From positions 1-53,583 of the forward strand of contig JACMOZ010000039.1 in NCBI GenBank assembly GCA_014377785.1: 53,583 bases of DNA. The letters are read 5' to 3'. Position 1 is the first letter of the stretch, and every line of letters begins with the position of its first letter. Source of the DNA: Aeromicrobium sp. (GTDB lineage: Bacteria > Actinomycetota > Actinomycetes > Propionibacteriales > Nocardioidaceae). The position numbers and the translations under genes were made by a program. Shown piece by piece: positions 8,017-17,360 of this stretch. The notes under the pieces are model-generated. The model was not told the origin of the DNA and searched no databases. It saw nothing but the letters and a program-made list of their open reading frames with translations.

Positions 8017-8832
8017 CTATAACTGTTTTTGGCACGCCGGACACCAAAACAAATTTCTGCCCGACAAGACTTTTGTGCGCACAGCAGTGCCGCATACCAA
8101 GCACTCCTGACCCGCTCGACGATAGACATAGACCTCTCCACCGTGGACATCGTTGCGCGGTGGCCTGCCCATCGCCTCCGGCTCATGCTCAACGTCAATG
8201 GTATCGATTTTTCCGGTGCTCACCCCCGTTTTCATCAGATTGACGATATCGGCCCAGATGGCGTCCCAGGTTGTCTTGTCGAGCGCCGTGCCGGGCATGA
8301 ACGGATCGAGGCGATGGCGGAAAAGTACTTCGGCACGATAAATATTGCCGACACCAGCCAAGACTTCCTGATTCATCAACTGGGCGGCGATCGCCGTACG
8401 CGAAGCGCTGATCCGCCGCCATGCAGCTTCGGGATCGGCGTCGGCCCGCAATGGGTCGGGGCCGAGCCTGGCGAGCAGGGCAGCGACCTCATCGGGGTGA
8501 TAAAGCACGCAGGAGGTGGGCCCGCGCAGATCTGCGGTATGCGCGTTGCTCTCGAGCCTGAGCCGGACGGCTCCGGTCACCGGATGGCCGGTACCGATCA
8601 GCAGCGTCAACCGGCCATAGAGGCCGAGGTGGATGTGCACCGACTCCTCGATGCCGTCGAAGTCCAGCAACAGATGTTTGCCATACGCGTCGGCCGCGAC
8701 GAAGAATCGGCCGTTGATGCGAGCCGCGCCCACGGCAAAGCGGCCTTGGGGACTGGAGGCAGTCAGGACGGAGCCTGCGAAGGCATCGGTAAGTTCGAGA
8801 GCGAGACGGTGCAGCGTGTGCCCTTCGGGCAT
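8017..8832 (-). CDS. nei: Endonuclease VIII-like DNA glycosylase (Fpg/Nei family)
   Basis: A 271-residue base-excision repair enzyme. It begins MPEGHT, with the catalytic Pro2 and Glu3 exposed after Met removal. It has the helix-two-turn-helix VGNIYRAEVLFRHRLDPF (near 160) and a C-terminal zinc finger CxxC..CxxC (CLVCGT and CPACQ). The Nei-type start (PEGHT rather than PELPE) points to oxidised pyrimidines as substrate. The ATG shares its A with the rpiB stop (TGATG), so the two are translationally coupled. Confidence 0.88.
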   Translation of the reverse strand: MPEGHTLHRLALELTDAFAGSVLTASSPQGRFAVGAARINGRFFVAADAYGKHLLLDFDGIEESVHIHLGLYGRLTLLIGTGHPVTGAVRLRLESNAHTADLRGPTSCVLYHPDEVAALLARLGPDPLRADADPEAAWRRISASRTAIAAQLMNQEVLAGVGNIYRAEVLFRHRLDPFMPGTALDKTTWDAIWADIVNLMKTGVSTGKIDTIDVEHEPEAMGRPPRNDVHGGEVYVYRRAGQECLVCGTAVRTKVLSGRNLFWCPACQKQL

Positions 8833-9287
8833 CAGATTGTGCCCGTGTCCTCATACTTCGTGAGCATGTCGATGCGGTGCTGGTGGCGCGCGGCCTGGCT
8901 CCACGCGGTTGTGAGGAAAGCCTCGACGATGCTCGTGGCCTCAGCCGCACTGTGCATGCGCGCGCCGACGGCGACGACATTGGCGTCGTTGTGCTGGCGG
9001 GCGAGCCCGGCCGTTTCGGTACTCCAGGCGAGCGCGGCGCGGGCGCCTTTGACCTTGTTGGCGGCGATCTGCTCGCCATTGCCCGAGCCGCCGATGACAA
9101 GCGCGAGCGACCCTGGATCGGCGACCACGGCGGCGGCGGCTTTGATGCAGAACGGTGGATAGTCGTCGAGTTCGTCATAGGCCGCGGCACCGTGGTCGAC
9201 CGGTTCATAGCCGTTGTCGACAAGCCAGCTCAGCAAATGGGTTTTGAGTTCGTATCCGGCGTGATCGGCCGCGATGTGTACGCGCAT
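8832..9287 (-). CDS. rpiB: Ribose-5-phosphate isomerase B
   Basis: A 151-residue pentose-phosphate pathway enzyme that interconverts ribose 5-phosphate and ribulose 5-phosphate. Hallmarks are the N-terminal MRVHIAADHAGYELK, GSGNGEQIAANKVKGARAAL (near 70) and HNDANVVAVGARM (near 100). The position held by the catalytic Cys in the E. coli type is Glu here (SGNGEQ), as in the mycobacterial subgroup. It heads a two-gene unit with nei. Confidence 0.92.
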   Translation of the reverse strand: MRVHIAADHAGYELKTHLLSWLVDNGYEPVDHGAAAYDELDDYPPFCIKAAAAVVADPGSLALVIGGSGNGEQIAANKVKGARAALAWSTETAGLARQHNDANVVAVGARMHSAAEATSIVEAFLTTAWSQAARHQHRIDMLTKYEDTGTI

Positions 9288-9333
9288 GCGATCAGTGTTT
9301 CAGCCTCACCGTTCGCCAGCCGCGGGAGGTGAC

Positions 9334-10407
9334 TCAGGGCGTATGTCCGACGAGGCCGCGGACGTATTCGGCGAAGGCGGCGGCCGATTCCTCGCCGGTA
9401 AAGTCGCCAAGGACATACCGTTTTCGAGCGGCGCGCGCCTCGGCAAGCGGATCGGCACCGAGCAAGTCGTCGAGCATCTCGCCGAGGTTGGACAAGTCCC
9501 GGAGGATCACATAACCGGTTTCGGCGACGGAGAACTCGGCGCGAAAATCGTCGACCGGCGCACGCATACTCATCATGGCGTAAGGCTTTTCGGACTGCAG
9601 GAAGTCCGAAACGATGCTCGACACATCGGAGATGAGCGCGTCGGCGGCATTGCAACAGTCCACAACACTCCACGTCTTGTCGGCTCTGCGGCCAAGGATG
9701 TGTTTGCGGCCGTTTTCGATCCGGTCGTTCTTGAGGATTTCCTGAACCACGTGGACGACTTTGCGGCGGATGCGCCAGCGCTGGGAACGAGCACCTCATC
9801 GAGGTCGCGCTCGACGTCCGAACCGAGCTGGACGAACGGGGACGTCGCGTTGTCGTTCTCGAGGATCATCGTCAGGTATTTCTCATGGACGTTGAAGATC
9901 ACGCAGCGTTCGCTCGAGCGCAAAAGGTAGGGCTCCCACATGCGCAATTGCCACGGCCTACCCGACCGCCCGGCAAATCCCATGCCGATGGTCGGCGCGT
10001 TTTCCTGGAGAGCTCGGACCACCCGGCGGGTCTGCCGCACCCGTCTCAGCAACGGATCGGAAGCGATGGCCAAGGCAATCAGTGCGAGGGCGGCTAGAGC
10101 GAGCGAAGCCGCTGCCGACAGGTTGACGGCTTGCAAAGCGACGAACGCGGCAACCATGACCGCGCTCACGAGGGGATAGGCCCGAGCAGGAACCTTGCTC
10201 GGTGTCGGCGGGCCGTCGAGTGAGGCCGGGAAGCCCGAACGCATACGGGGCGGTGCGTACGGCGCGGAGGTCGAAAGAATCGGCGAGCAGCACATGCAGC
10301 CCGATCGCAATGACGATGGCGGGAAAGCACAGCAGATTGGGCCGCCGGATGAGCGTAGCCGCCCTCGCCCCGGCTTCTGGCGATCGTATGCGTACCTCCG
10401 TACTCAC
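9334..10407 (-). pseudogene. Decayed CDP-glycerol glycerophosphotransferase-like gene
   Basis: Three pieces on the minus strand, in different frames, add up to a teichoic-acid-type glycerophosphotransferase. The first begins at a GTG near 10407 (VSTEVRIRSPEAG) with a membrane segment (LLCFPAIVIAIGLHVLL). A frameshift leads to more membrane segments and then RALQENAPTIGMGFAGRSG, MWEPYLLRSSERCVIFNVHEKY and FVQLGSDVERDLDEVLVPS. A second frameshift near 9790 leads to NDRIENGRKHILGRRADK and AADALISDVSSIVSDFLQSEKPYAMMSMRAPV. The middle catalytic part (nucleotide-binding and WHG-like region) is absent, so there is also a deletion. Confidence 0.75.
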
Positions 10408-10414
10408 GCGGTCA

Positions 10415-11323
10415 TCATGCCAGTGACCGGTGCTTCGCCTCGACCGCATGGAGCGTGGCCGCGACGTCACGGATGAGGGCGCGGGAAGCGTCAAAGAGTC
10501 CGGGTTGGCGCCAAAAAGAATGCACCATCCCGAGCGCGCGAATGGCGTGAACCTCGACTCCGGCCTCGACGAGTCGAGCGGCATACTGCTCGACTTGATC
10601 GCGAAGTATGTCGTGTTCGGCCGAGACGATCAGCGCCGGTGGATGATCGGCGAGGTTTTCCGCCCACAGCGGCGACACCTCAGGATGGGAGCCGAGGTCG
10701 TCCGGCGCATAGGAATCCCAGAACCAAGTCATTGACTCAGCGCCGAGACACGGCGTGTCCTCGGTCGTCCATGATTCGGTCTCGGTATGACGGTCGACCG
10801 GCGGATACATGAGCACCTGGAAGTCGAGGGCCCGCGGATCGCGCACGAGCAATCCGGCAACGAGGTTGGCTCCCGAAGAATCCCCGATTCCGGCAAGGAA
10901 ATCCGCGTCGACACCGAGCTCGGCGGCATGGGCGCGCAGCCACTGGCCCGCTGTCTGCACATCATCGAGTGGAGCCGGATAGGGATGCTCGGGCGCTCGC
11001 CGGTAGTCGACTGCGAACAACGCCCAACCGGTTTTGGTGGCCAGATGGCGGCAAAACGCGTCATGAGTCTCGAGGTCGTGCAACGCCCAGCCGCCACCGT
11101 GGACATACAGCGCAACGGGTGCGCCGTCATACGGTCGATAGAGGCGGCAACTGACGCCATCGGCGTCGACATCCTCGATGAGTTCAAGTGGTATGCGGTC
11201 CTCGACGGCCAAGGCCGCCACACGGGCTTCTGCCCGTGTCTCCTCGACATGTGTACCCACGGGGTACGAGGGCTGCGCCGCGAGCAGTTCGCACAATGCA
11301 ACGGCCTGCGGGTAAAGAGTCAT
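10415..11323 (-). CDS. Alpha/beta hydrolase of the hormone-sensitive lipase type
   Basis: A 302-residue serine esterase or lipase. It has the oxyanion motif HGGGW (near 94), the nucleophile elbow GDSSGAN (near 167), the catalytic Asp in VSAEHDILRD (near 247) and the His in GMVHSFW (near 277). These features define the HSL (class IV) esterases, which act on short-chain esters. The natural substrate is unknown. No signal peptide, so probably cytosolic. ATG at 11323. Confidence 0.88.
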   Translation of the reverse strand: MTLYPQAVALCELLAAQPSYPVGTHVEETRAEARVAALAVEDRIPLELIEDVDADGVSCRLYRPYDGAPVALYVHGGGWALHDLETHDAFCRHLATKTGWALFAVDYRRAPEHPYPAPLDDVQTAGQWLRAHAAELGVDADFLAGIGDSSGANLVAGLLVRDPRALDFQVLMYPPVDRHTETESWTTEDTPCLGAESMTWFWDSYAPDDLGSHPEVSPLWAENLADHPPALIVSAEHDILRDQVEQYAARLVEAGVEVHAIRALGMVHSFWRQPGLFDASRALIRDVAATLHAVEAKHRSLA

Positions 11324-11364
11324 ACCGGCGAGCCTAGGACTTCACCCGCGTTGAGTCGCCATCT

Positions 11365-11520
11365 CGGGTGGTTTCGACAACCGCTGGTTGAGGTGTTGAG
11401 GTACGAGGCCTCGAAACCAAGGTGCTTTCGTTGCATCGTTACCTCACCTGGTTTCGACCACTTGACGCCTTCGGCGTGTCACGCTCAACCTGGGTTCACG
11501 CTCGGCCGCGAGCGGCCTCG
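11365..11520. repeat. REP-like palindromic intergenic sequence
   Basis: The only sizeable gap here (11324-11522) holds repeated motifs rather than a gene. GGTTTCGA (11370-11377) pairs with TCGAAACC (11411-11418) around an inner CAACC-GCT-GGTTG hairpin. GGTTTCGAC recurs near 11450. GGCCGC-GA-GCGGCC forms another hairpin near 11503-11516. It lies between two genes on the same strand. Confidence 0.5.
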
Positions 11521-11522
11521 GT

Positions 11523-12137
11523 TCACCCAAAAATCGGGTCGCTTGTCCTTGTGCGCTTCAACTCAAAGAAGCCATCGGTGCCGGCGACGAGCACGACGCC
11601 GTCCCAGAGTTTGCCTGCGGCTTCGCCCTTGGGTGCAGGAGTTACGACCGGGCCGAAGAACGCCACGCCGTTGACAGAGACGACGGGAGTTCCGACTTCC
11701 TGGCCCACAAGATCGATGCCAACCTGGTGGGAAGCGCGGACAGCCTCGTCAAATTCAGTCGACTCGGCGGCCAGGGCGAGCTCGAGAGGCAGGCCGGCTG
11801 CGGCAAGAGCCTCCTCGTAGAGGGCCTTGTCGAATTCACGGCCCTCAACGTGGTGCTTGGTGCCGAGGGCGGTGTAGAGGTCGCGAAGCACCTCGGGACC
11901 ATGGGCCTGCTCGGCGGCGATGCAGATCCGCACCGGCCCCCAACCGCCCTCCAGGAAGTCCTTGTAGTCATCTGAAATGTCATCGCTTCCCGAATTAAGG
12001 ACAGCCAGGCTCATCACATGGAACGTCGTCTCGACGGGTCGAATCTTTTCGACTTCGAGCATCCAGCGCGACGTCATCCACGCCCAGGGGCACAAGGGGT
12101 CGAACCAGAAATCGGCTGTGTCTTCTGTTTGGGTCAT
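11523..12137 (-). CDS. Mycothiol-dependent nitroreductase Rv2466c-like DsbA-fold protein
   Basis: A 204-residue thioredoxin-fold protein of the DsbA/2-hydroxychromene isomerase type. [21 protein letters not shown] at residues 9-29 and the cis-Pro region [17 protein letters not shown] (near 147) match the Rv2466c family, which reduces substrates with mycothiol. The site reads CPWA, so the second Cys of a CPWC pair is absent and a monothiol mechanism is expected. The ATG overlaps the stop of the glutamate-cysteine ligase gene (ATGA), which supports a shared role in thiol redox. Confidence 0.82.
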   Translation of the reverse strand: MTQTEDTADFWFDPLCPWAWMTSRWMLEVEKIRPVETTFHVMSLAVLNSGSDDISDDYKDFLEGGWGPVRICIAAEQAHGPEVLRDLYTALGTKHHVEGREFDKALYEEALAAAGLPLELALAAESTEFDEAVRASHQVGIDLVGQEVGTPVVSVNGVAFFGPVVTPAPKGEAAGKLWDGVVLVAGTDGFFELKRTRTSDPIFG

Positions 12138-13282
12138 ACTTTTCTCAACAACGGATGGCCCTCACGCATTTCCTTCACGAGGGATTGCACGACGGAATCG
12201 AGTTCTCCGCCGTTGTCGGCAGCGACTTCGCGTTGGCGTTGGTAAGAGGCGCCGATGTTGACAATGTCCTGCAGACCGGCAAGTTCTTCGGTGCAGCCGA
12301 GTCGTTCGGCAACGGGTTCAAGCATCTTGATCAGGCGCGGGACCTCATTGACGATGGTGTCTTCGTCGCCGGCCTTGTTGAGAATGAGGATCGCGTCCAT
12401 GCCATAACGGGCGGCGCGCCATTTGTTCTCCTGGGCGAACCAGGTCGGAATTGTCGGCAGTTCGCGGCCGGCATCGATCTCACTTGAGAAGTGTTCGACC
12501 AGACAGTGGGTCAGCGCCGCCAGACTGAGGACCTCGGACAAGGTCGGCGAGCCGTCACAAATACGGACTTCGAGGGTGCCGAACTTCGGCGACGGCCGAA
12601 GGTCCCAGCGAATTTCGTCAAAAACGTCGATCACACCCGTATGCATCATGTCTTCGGCATAGGCCTCAAGTTGTTCCCATTGTTCAAACTGAAAGGGCAG
12701 CCCGGCTGTCGGCAATTGCTGGAACATCAGTGCCCGGTTGGACGCATACCCGGTCTCCTTGCCGCCCCAAAACGGTGACGATGCACTGAGCGACTGGAAG
12801 TGCCCGAAATAGGTGAGCATCGCGCGGCTGATAGGCAAAACCTTGTCCCGGTCTTCGATGCCGACGTGCACGTGGACGCCGTAAATCAACATTTGGCGGC
12901 CCCACCACTGGGTTCGGTCGATGAGCGTCGCGTAGCGCTCCTTGTCGGTCACCTTTTGCTGGGTCCAGCGCGCAAACGGGTGAGTTCCGGCGCACATGAG
13001 TTCAACCCGCAACGGATCGGTAACCGCACGGATCTCTTCGATGCTCGCCTTGAGGTCGTTGCCCGCTTCGCCGACCGTTTTGCAGATGCCCGACACCACC
13101 TCGACCGTATTGAGAAGGAGTTCCTGGCGGATATGCGGATGTTCGCCGCCGCCGGCGGGACGCACCGCATCGAGCACCGTCTCGGCAACTTGTCGAAGGT
13201 CGCCGCTGTCAGCATCGACCAAGGCGAGTTCCCACTCGATCCCGACTGTGGACCGTTCCGAATCGGCAAACGGAATATGCAT
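12134..13282 (-). CDS. Glutamate-cysteine ligase (GCS2/YbdK family)
   Basis: A 382-residue ATP-grasp-like carboxylate-amine ligase. The start [11 protein letters not shown] holds the metal- and glutamate-binding Glu residues (near 15). Other family text: [32 protein letters not shown] and [12 protein letters not shown]. It should couple glutamate to cysteine. In actinobacteria such enzymes can feed ergothioneine-like or other low-molecular-weight thiol synthesis, but this is inference. I start at MHIPF (13282), which has AGGATGGGG upstream; the frame extends further without a good site. First gene of a pair with the nitroreductase-like protein. Confidence 0.85.
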   Translation of the reverse strand: MHIPFADSERSTVGIEWELALVDADSGDLRQVAETVLDAVRPAGGGEHPHIRQELLLNTVEVVSGICKTVGEAGNDLKASIEEIRAVTDPLRVELMCAGTHPFARWTQQKVTDKERYATLIDRTQWWGRQMLIYGVHVHVGIEDRDKVLPISRAMLTYFGHFQSLSASSPFWGGKETGYASNRALMFQQLPTAGLPFQFEQWEQLEAYAEDMMHTGVIDVFDEIRWDLRPSPKFGTLEVRICDGSPTLSEVLSLAALTHCLVEHFSSEIDAGRELPTIPTWFAQENKWRAARYGMDAILILNKAGDEDTIVNEVPRLIKMLEPVAERLGCTEELAGLQDIVNIGASYQRQREVAADNGGELDSVVQSLVKEMREGHPLLRKV

Positions 13283-13354
13283 GACCCCATCCTGCCTGAC
13301 GTGAGTGTCCTTGCCCCTATTCTGACCTGAGCCCGGACATGAAACCATGACTTC

Positions 13355-15889
13355 ATGCCTGGAACTAATCTCACCCGCGAAGAAGCCAGCGAGCGCGCGT
13401 CGATCGTCTCCACAGAGACGTATGTCGTCGAACTCGACCTCACCCTCGACTCCGAAGAGCGTTTCGGATCGGTCACCACGATCGCGTTCGCGGCCACCCC
13501 GGGATCATCGACGTTCGTCGATCTCGTCGACGGCGAGATTTCCTCGATCACTCTTAACGGTGCACCAATCGACGTTTCGGCGTATGCCGACAGCCGCATC
13601 GCCCTGACCGGTCTCGCTGCGGCCAATGAGTTGCGTGTCGAAGCGACGTGCAGGTATTCGCGCTCAGGCGAGGGTCTGCACCGCTTCGTCGATCCAGCGG
13701 ACGATCGTGTCTATCTCTACACACAGTTCGAGGTCCCCGATGCTCGTCGCGTTTTCTCGACCTTCGAGCAGCCAAACCTCAAGGCCACTTTCGAATTCCA
13801 CGTCACCGCGCCCGCGCACTGGCAAGTCGTGTCGAACTCGCCCACCCCTGAACCTGCGGCCGTTCGCACTGGTACTGATTCAGGGCCAGTAAGTGTTTGG
13901 CACTTCGCGCCGACCAAAAAGATGTCGACCTACATCACCGCGCTCATTTGTGGCGAATATGACGTCGTCCGCGACGTCTACAAAGGCGAGTATGAAGACA
14001 TCGACCTCGGCATCTTCTGCCGCCAGTCGGTGCGTGAGCATCTCGATCAGGACGACCTCTTCCTCATCACCAAGCAGGGATTCGGGTTCTTCGAAGGCGC
14101 TTTCGAAATGGGCTACCCCTTTGGCAAATACGACCAACTGTTCGTGCCCGAATACAACATGGGTGCGATGGAAAACGCAGGCGCCGTCACGTTCCGCGAC
14201 GAAATGATCTTCCGCAGTCGTCAAACCGTGGCAGCATACGAAAGCCGTGCCAACACGATTTTGCACGAAATGGCGCACATGTGGTTCGGCGACCTCGTCA
14301 CCATGAATTGGTGGGATGACCTGTGGCTCAACGAGTCCTTCGCCGAGTTCGCTGCGGCCCACACGTCGACGAATGCGACCCGTTTCACCGACTCCTGGAC
14401 GAGCTTTACCAACAGTCGCAAGAACTGGGCGTACCGCCAGGACCAGTTGCCCTCGACGCACCCGATTGCGGCCGACAACTACGACCTGCATGCGGTCGAG
14501 GCCAACTTTGACGGCATCACCTATGCCAAGGGCGCTTCCGCGCTCAAACAGCTGGTCGCCTGGGTCGGAGAGAAAGACTTCTTTGCCGGTCTGCGCCAAT
14601 ATTTCGCCAAGCACGCCTACGGCAATACCGAACTGAGTGATCTGCTCGCCGAGCTCGAATCAGCCTCCGGTCGTGAGTTGGGCGATTGGGCGAAGGAATG
14701 GCTGCAGACGTCGGGCGTCAACACACTGCGCGCTTCCTTCTCCGTCGACGATGCCGGCGTGTTCACTTCGTTTGCCGTCGAGCAGAGCGCGATCGAGGCA
14801 TACCCGACGCTGCGCCGTCACCGAATCGCGATCGGTCTCTACAACCGGGTTGATGGCAAACTCGTCCGTTCCACGCGAATCGAGACCGACATCCATGGCG
14901 CCTCGACCGACATTGTCGAACTTGTCGGCCAGTTACAGCCCGACTTGATCCTTCTCAATGACGACGACCTCACGTATGCCAAGATCCGCCTCGACGAGCG
15001 CTCATTTGCGACGCTCGTGGAGAGCATCGCCACGTTCGAGGACTCACTCCCCCGCGCCTTGTGCTGGGGTTCGGCCTGGGACATGACGCGCGACGCCGAA
15101 CTCGCATCGGCCGACTTCGTGTCGTTGGTCCTCGCCGGCGTCGGTTCCGAAAGCGACCTGACTGCTGTGGGATCGCTGCTCCGCCAAGGACTGTCGTCGA
15201 TCAACCTCTTCACCGCTGCGGACAAACGCGGCGAGTTGAAAGCGAATTGGGAAGCCGGTGTCAAGACGCTGGTCGAATCCGCCGAACCCGGAAGCGATCA
15301 CCAATTGGCTTTCGTCCGGGCGTATGCATCGGCGACCTCCTCGCCCGATTTCGTCACCACCGTGCTCGAGGGCGGATTGCCCGGGCTGACAGTCGACTCC
15401 GACTTGCGTTGGACGCTTGTCACGGCACTCTCACGCATCAGCGCGGCCGACGACGTCGTCGTCGCCGCCGAGCTGGCGCGGGACAACACGATCTCGGGTC
15501 AGGAGCATGCTGCCGCCGCGCGCGCCATACGGCCGAATGCTTCGGACAAGGAAGACGCGTGGGAGTCGGTTGTCAATCGCACCGACGTCCCCAATGAGAC
15601 GCGTCGGTCGATCGCCCTGGCATTCCAGGTGTCGGGTCAGGACGAGGTGCTCGAACCATACGTCGACAAATATCTCGACATGGCCGAAACGATCCTCGAG
15701 GACAAGGGCGTCTGGATGGCACGGGTTGCGCTCGAATACCTGTTCCCGCTCGCCAACCCCTCGCAAGAAACACTCGGCAAAGTGGATACCTGGCTCGGCG
15801 CAACGAAGGCCGGAGCCGCAACAAGACGCTACGTGTCCGAAGGAAGAGACGACCTGGCCAGGGCACTCCGAGCCCAAAAAGCCAACTAA
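13355..15889 (+). CDS. pepN: Aminopeptidase N (M1 family)
   Basis: An 844-residue cytosolic zinc aminopeptidase that trims N-terminal residues from peptides. It has the exopeptidase motif GAMENAG near residue 270, the zinc site HEMAHMWFGD near 303 with the third ligand Glu in WLNESFAEF about 19 residues on, and a long C-terminal ERAP1-like helical domain ending in ARALRAQKAN. Length is normal for the actinobacterial PepN type. Divergent from the glutamate-cysteine ligase across 72 bp. It ends just before a 20-bp interrupted palindrome. Confidence 0.95.
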   Translation: MPGTNLTREEASERASIVSTETYVVELDLTLDSEERFGSVTTIAFAATPGSSTFVDLVDGEISSITLNGAPIDVSAYADSRIALTGLAAANELRVEATCRYSRSGEGLHRFVDPADDRVYLYTQFEVPDARRVFSTFEQPNLKATFEFHVTAPAHWQVVSNSPTPEPAAVRTGTDSGPVSVWHFAPTKKMSTYITALICGEYDVVRDVYKGEYEDIDLGIFCRQSVREHLDQDDLFLITKQGFGFFEGAFEMGYPFGKYDQLFVPEYNMGAMENAGAVTFRDEMIFRSRQTVAAYESRANTILHEMAHMWFGDLVTMNWWDDLWLNESFAEFAAAHTSTNATRFTDSWTSFTNSRKNWAYRQDQLPSTHPIAADNYDLHAVEANFDGITYAKGASALKQLVAWVGEKDFFAGLRQYFAKHAYGNTELSDLLAELESASGRELGDWAKEWLQTSGVNTLRASFSVDDAGVFTSFAVEQSAIEAYPTLRRHRIAIGLYNRVDGKLVRSTRIETDIHGASTDIVELVGQLQPDLILLNDDDLTYAKIRLDERSFATLVESIATFEDSLPRALCWGSAWDMTRDAELASADFVSLVLAGVGSESDLTAVGSLLRQGLSSINLFTAADKRGELKANWEAGVKTLVESAEPGSDHQLAFVRAYASATSSPDFVTTVLEGGLPGLTVDSDLRWTLVTALSRISAADDVVVAAELARDNTISGQEHAAAARAIRPNASDKEDAWESVVNRTDVPNETRRSIALAFQVSGQDEVLEPYVDKYLDMAETILEDKGVWMARVALEYLFPLANPSQETLGKVDTWLGATKAGAATRRYVSEGRDDLARALRAQKAN

Positions 15890-15895
15890 CCCGCT

Positions 15896-15950
15896 GGGAG
15901 TGACGTTTGGGTCGGGTTTCGGCTGAATTTCCGACCCAAACGTCACTCCC
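15896..15950. terminator. Interrupted palindrome, copy 1 of the GTGACGTTTGG family
   Basis: Perfect 20-bp arms (15896-15915 and 15931-15950; GGGAGTGACGTTTGGGTCGG and complement) with a 15-bp spacer, between two convergent genes. The stop codon of the minus-strand gene (15943-15945) is inside the right arm. A bidirectional terminator role is likely. The arm sequence recurs at three other sites. Confidence 0.7.
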
Positions 15951-16926
15951 ATTGACGTGCTGGAGGCCAAGTCCGCCACCAGTCAGGTTTTTCCAGCGTC
16001 CACAGGCGCTTTGGCGAACTACGCGCATCTCGCTGTGCAGCGCGCATACGCGCCGCCGTCCCCCATCGGTCGCGATGGTCGAGGGCCGTCACACGGCTGA
16101 CAACCAACCCCGCGCGCTCAAATTTCTCTTCACGTCTGTTGTCCTTGGTGTGTTGTGGCAGTTCCCGATGCGTTGCGCCATCGAACTCGATGACCAGGCC
16201 CGTGGACTCATCAATCAAGTCGGCAACCCCGAGAAGGTTTTCATCAAGATCGAAGACAGGCAGGTTCACCCGCGGTTGTTTGATATCGGCGTCCAATTGG
16301 GCAAGGAGTCTTGTTCGCGTCTCCCAAGGGCTGGCTGAGCGCGTCGAACCCAACGTCACAGCGCGACGCGCTTGCGTGAGGCCACGAGTCTTGTGATGAG
16401 AATCAATGACTCGACCAATCGCGGCGGGCGTCGTATGACTCACATTCGAGGTCGTACTGGTCGCCATGTCAAAGGCAACGACCGCTTCCCGCAGATCGCG
16501 CGCCAGTCTCATTTCGTCGTAGGCGGCGCGGGCCAGGGTCGACACGTCATAGTGCCCAAGTCGCAGAAACTCATCCGCCAGGAGCAAACCACGGCACGGG
16601 ATCAGTCCACGGCGCACACGAAGCTGAGCACCGCCAAGGCAATGAACAAGGGCCTCTCTGTCGCGTCCGTCACGTCCAATGCCGCTGAACCAGGGATTGC
16701 CTTGAACCCGAAGCGAGGCCCAGCCACCCAGGACATGCCCCTCGCTCATCAGCGCAATTGCGTCTGAAAGCCGGAGGTCAGTCGGATCAAGATCTAGATT
16801 CGCCGCCCGTACGACGCCTTGGTAAGGGTGCAACCACAATGAGCTGCGAATGTTGCGCCGGCTCAAACCTTGCGAGATGGCCCGCGAAGACCTCATTGAT
16901 TGGAAGGTCGGGTCGTCAGCATCCAT
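15943..16926 (-). CDS. DUF559 endonuclease-like domain protein
   Basis: A 327-residue protein. The N-terminal part resembles the winged-helix region found in AbiEi-like antitoxin and DUF559 proteins (ISQGLSRRNIRSSLWLHPYQGVVRAA). The C-terminal part is a DUF559 domain, related to Vsr-type PD-(D/E)XK nucleases: SPWETRTRLL, then VADLIDESTGLVIEFDGATHRELPQHTKDNRREEKFERAGLVVSRVT. The usual acidic and Gln/Lys positions can be followed. Function is unknown; DNA cleavage is inferred from the fold only. I start at MDADDP (16926), because the longer frame runs into a palindromic repeat. Confidence 0.7.
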   Translation of the reverse strand: MDADDPTFQSMRSSRAISQGLSRRNIRSSLWLHPYQGVVRAANLDLDPTDLRLSDAIALMSEGHVLGGWASLRVQGNPWFSGIGRDGRDREALVHCLGGAQLRVRRGLIPCRGLLLADEFLRLGHYDVSTLARAAYDEMRLARDLREAVVAFDMATSTTSNVSHTTPAAIGRVIDSHHKTRGLTQARRAVTLGSTRSASPWETRTRLLAQLDADIKQPRVNLPVFDLDENLLGVADLIDESTGLVIEFDGATHRELPQHTKDNRREEKFERAGLVVSRVTALDHRDRWGTAARMRAAQRDARSSPKRLWTLEKPDWWRTWPPARQWE

Positions 16927-16975
16927 ACATCGATAATGAGGATTTTTGTGAAGATTTCCACCTGCTCGTCCACAG

Positions 16976-17042
16976 CCCGCTGAGCGTGACGTTTTGGTCG
17001 CTTTTTCGACTCGAACCCGACCCAAACGTCACTCCCAGCGGG
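16976..17042. repeat. Interrupted palindrome, copy 2 of the GTGACGTTTGG family
   Basis: Arms of 25 bp (16976-17000 and 17018-17042) with three mismatches. The right arm, read on the minus strand, matches the left arm of copy 1 over more than 25 bp. It lies 3' of the minus-strand gene 17068-17328 and 5' of the DUF559 gene, so it probably separates them. Confidence 0.7.
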
Positions 17043-17067
17043 AGGTTAGTCCACTCGGGGCGTGAGC

Positions 17068-17328
17068 TCAGTGGCCGGAGTGAACCTCGACGTCGGTGCT
17101 GGGCGGCGGCGGTGTGTAGTTCCTGCGCGTAATAACGAGAGCGAAAAGAGTGATCACAACGATCAGGCCGACGGTGCTTCCACCGAAGAACACGAGGTTG
17201 TGCAGCGTCGATGTCGGCTTCGGATCGAGCCAAGTGGCGGGCGCATCGGCCAATGCCGAGCCTGCATTGGTCAGCACAACACCGACCACGGCGACGAGTA
17301 CGGCGGCAACACGGAAGGGAGTCTGCAT
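17068..17328 (-). CDS. Small membrane protein of unknown function
   Basis: An 86-residue protein with a signal peptide or first membrane segment (residues 5-28, ending SALADA), a short exported part (PATWLDPKPTSTLHNLVFFGG), one membrane helix (about 49-67: STVGLIVVITLFALVITRR) and a Pro-rich cytosolic tail (YTPPPPSTDVEVHSGH). Similar small proteins of unknown role occur in actinobacteria. It is divergent from mscS, 32 bp apart. Confidence 0.65.
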   Translation of the reverse strand: MQTPFRVAAVLVAVVGVVLTNAGSALADAPATWLDPKPTSTLHNLVFFGGSTVGLIVVITLFALVITRRNYTPPPPSTDVEVHSGH

Positions 17329-17360
17329 AGCTAAATAGTAGCCGCCCGTAACCTAGAGGC

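Noticed and set aside
12134-13282. Naming the ligase egtA
   Set aside because: No other ergothioneine genes are in the window, and the family also contains YbdK-type enzymes of unclear substrate.
15943-16926. A toxin-antitoxin system around the DUF559 protein
   Set aside because: No partner toxin gene is adjacent; the neighbours are pepN and a small membrane protein on separate transcription units.
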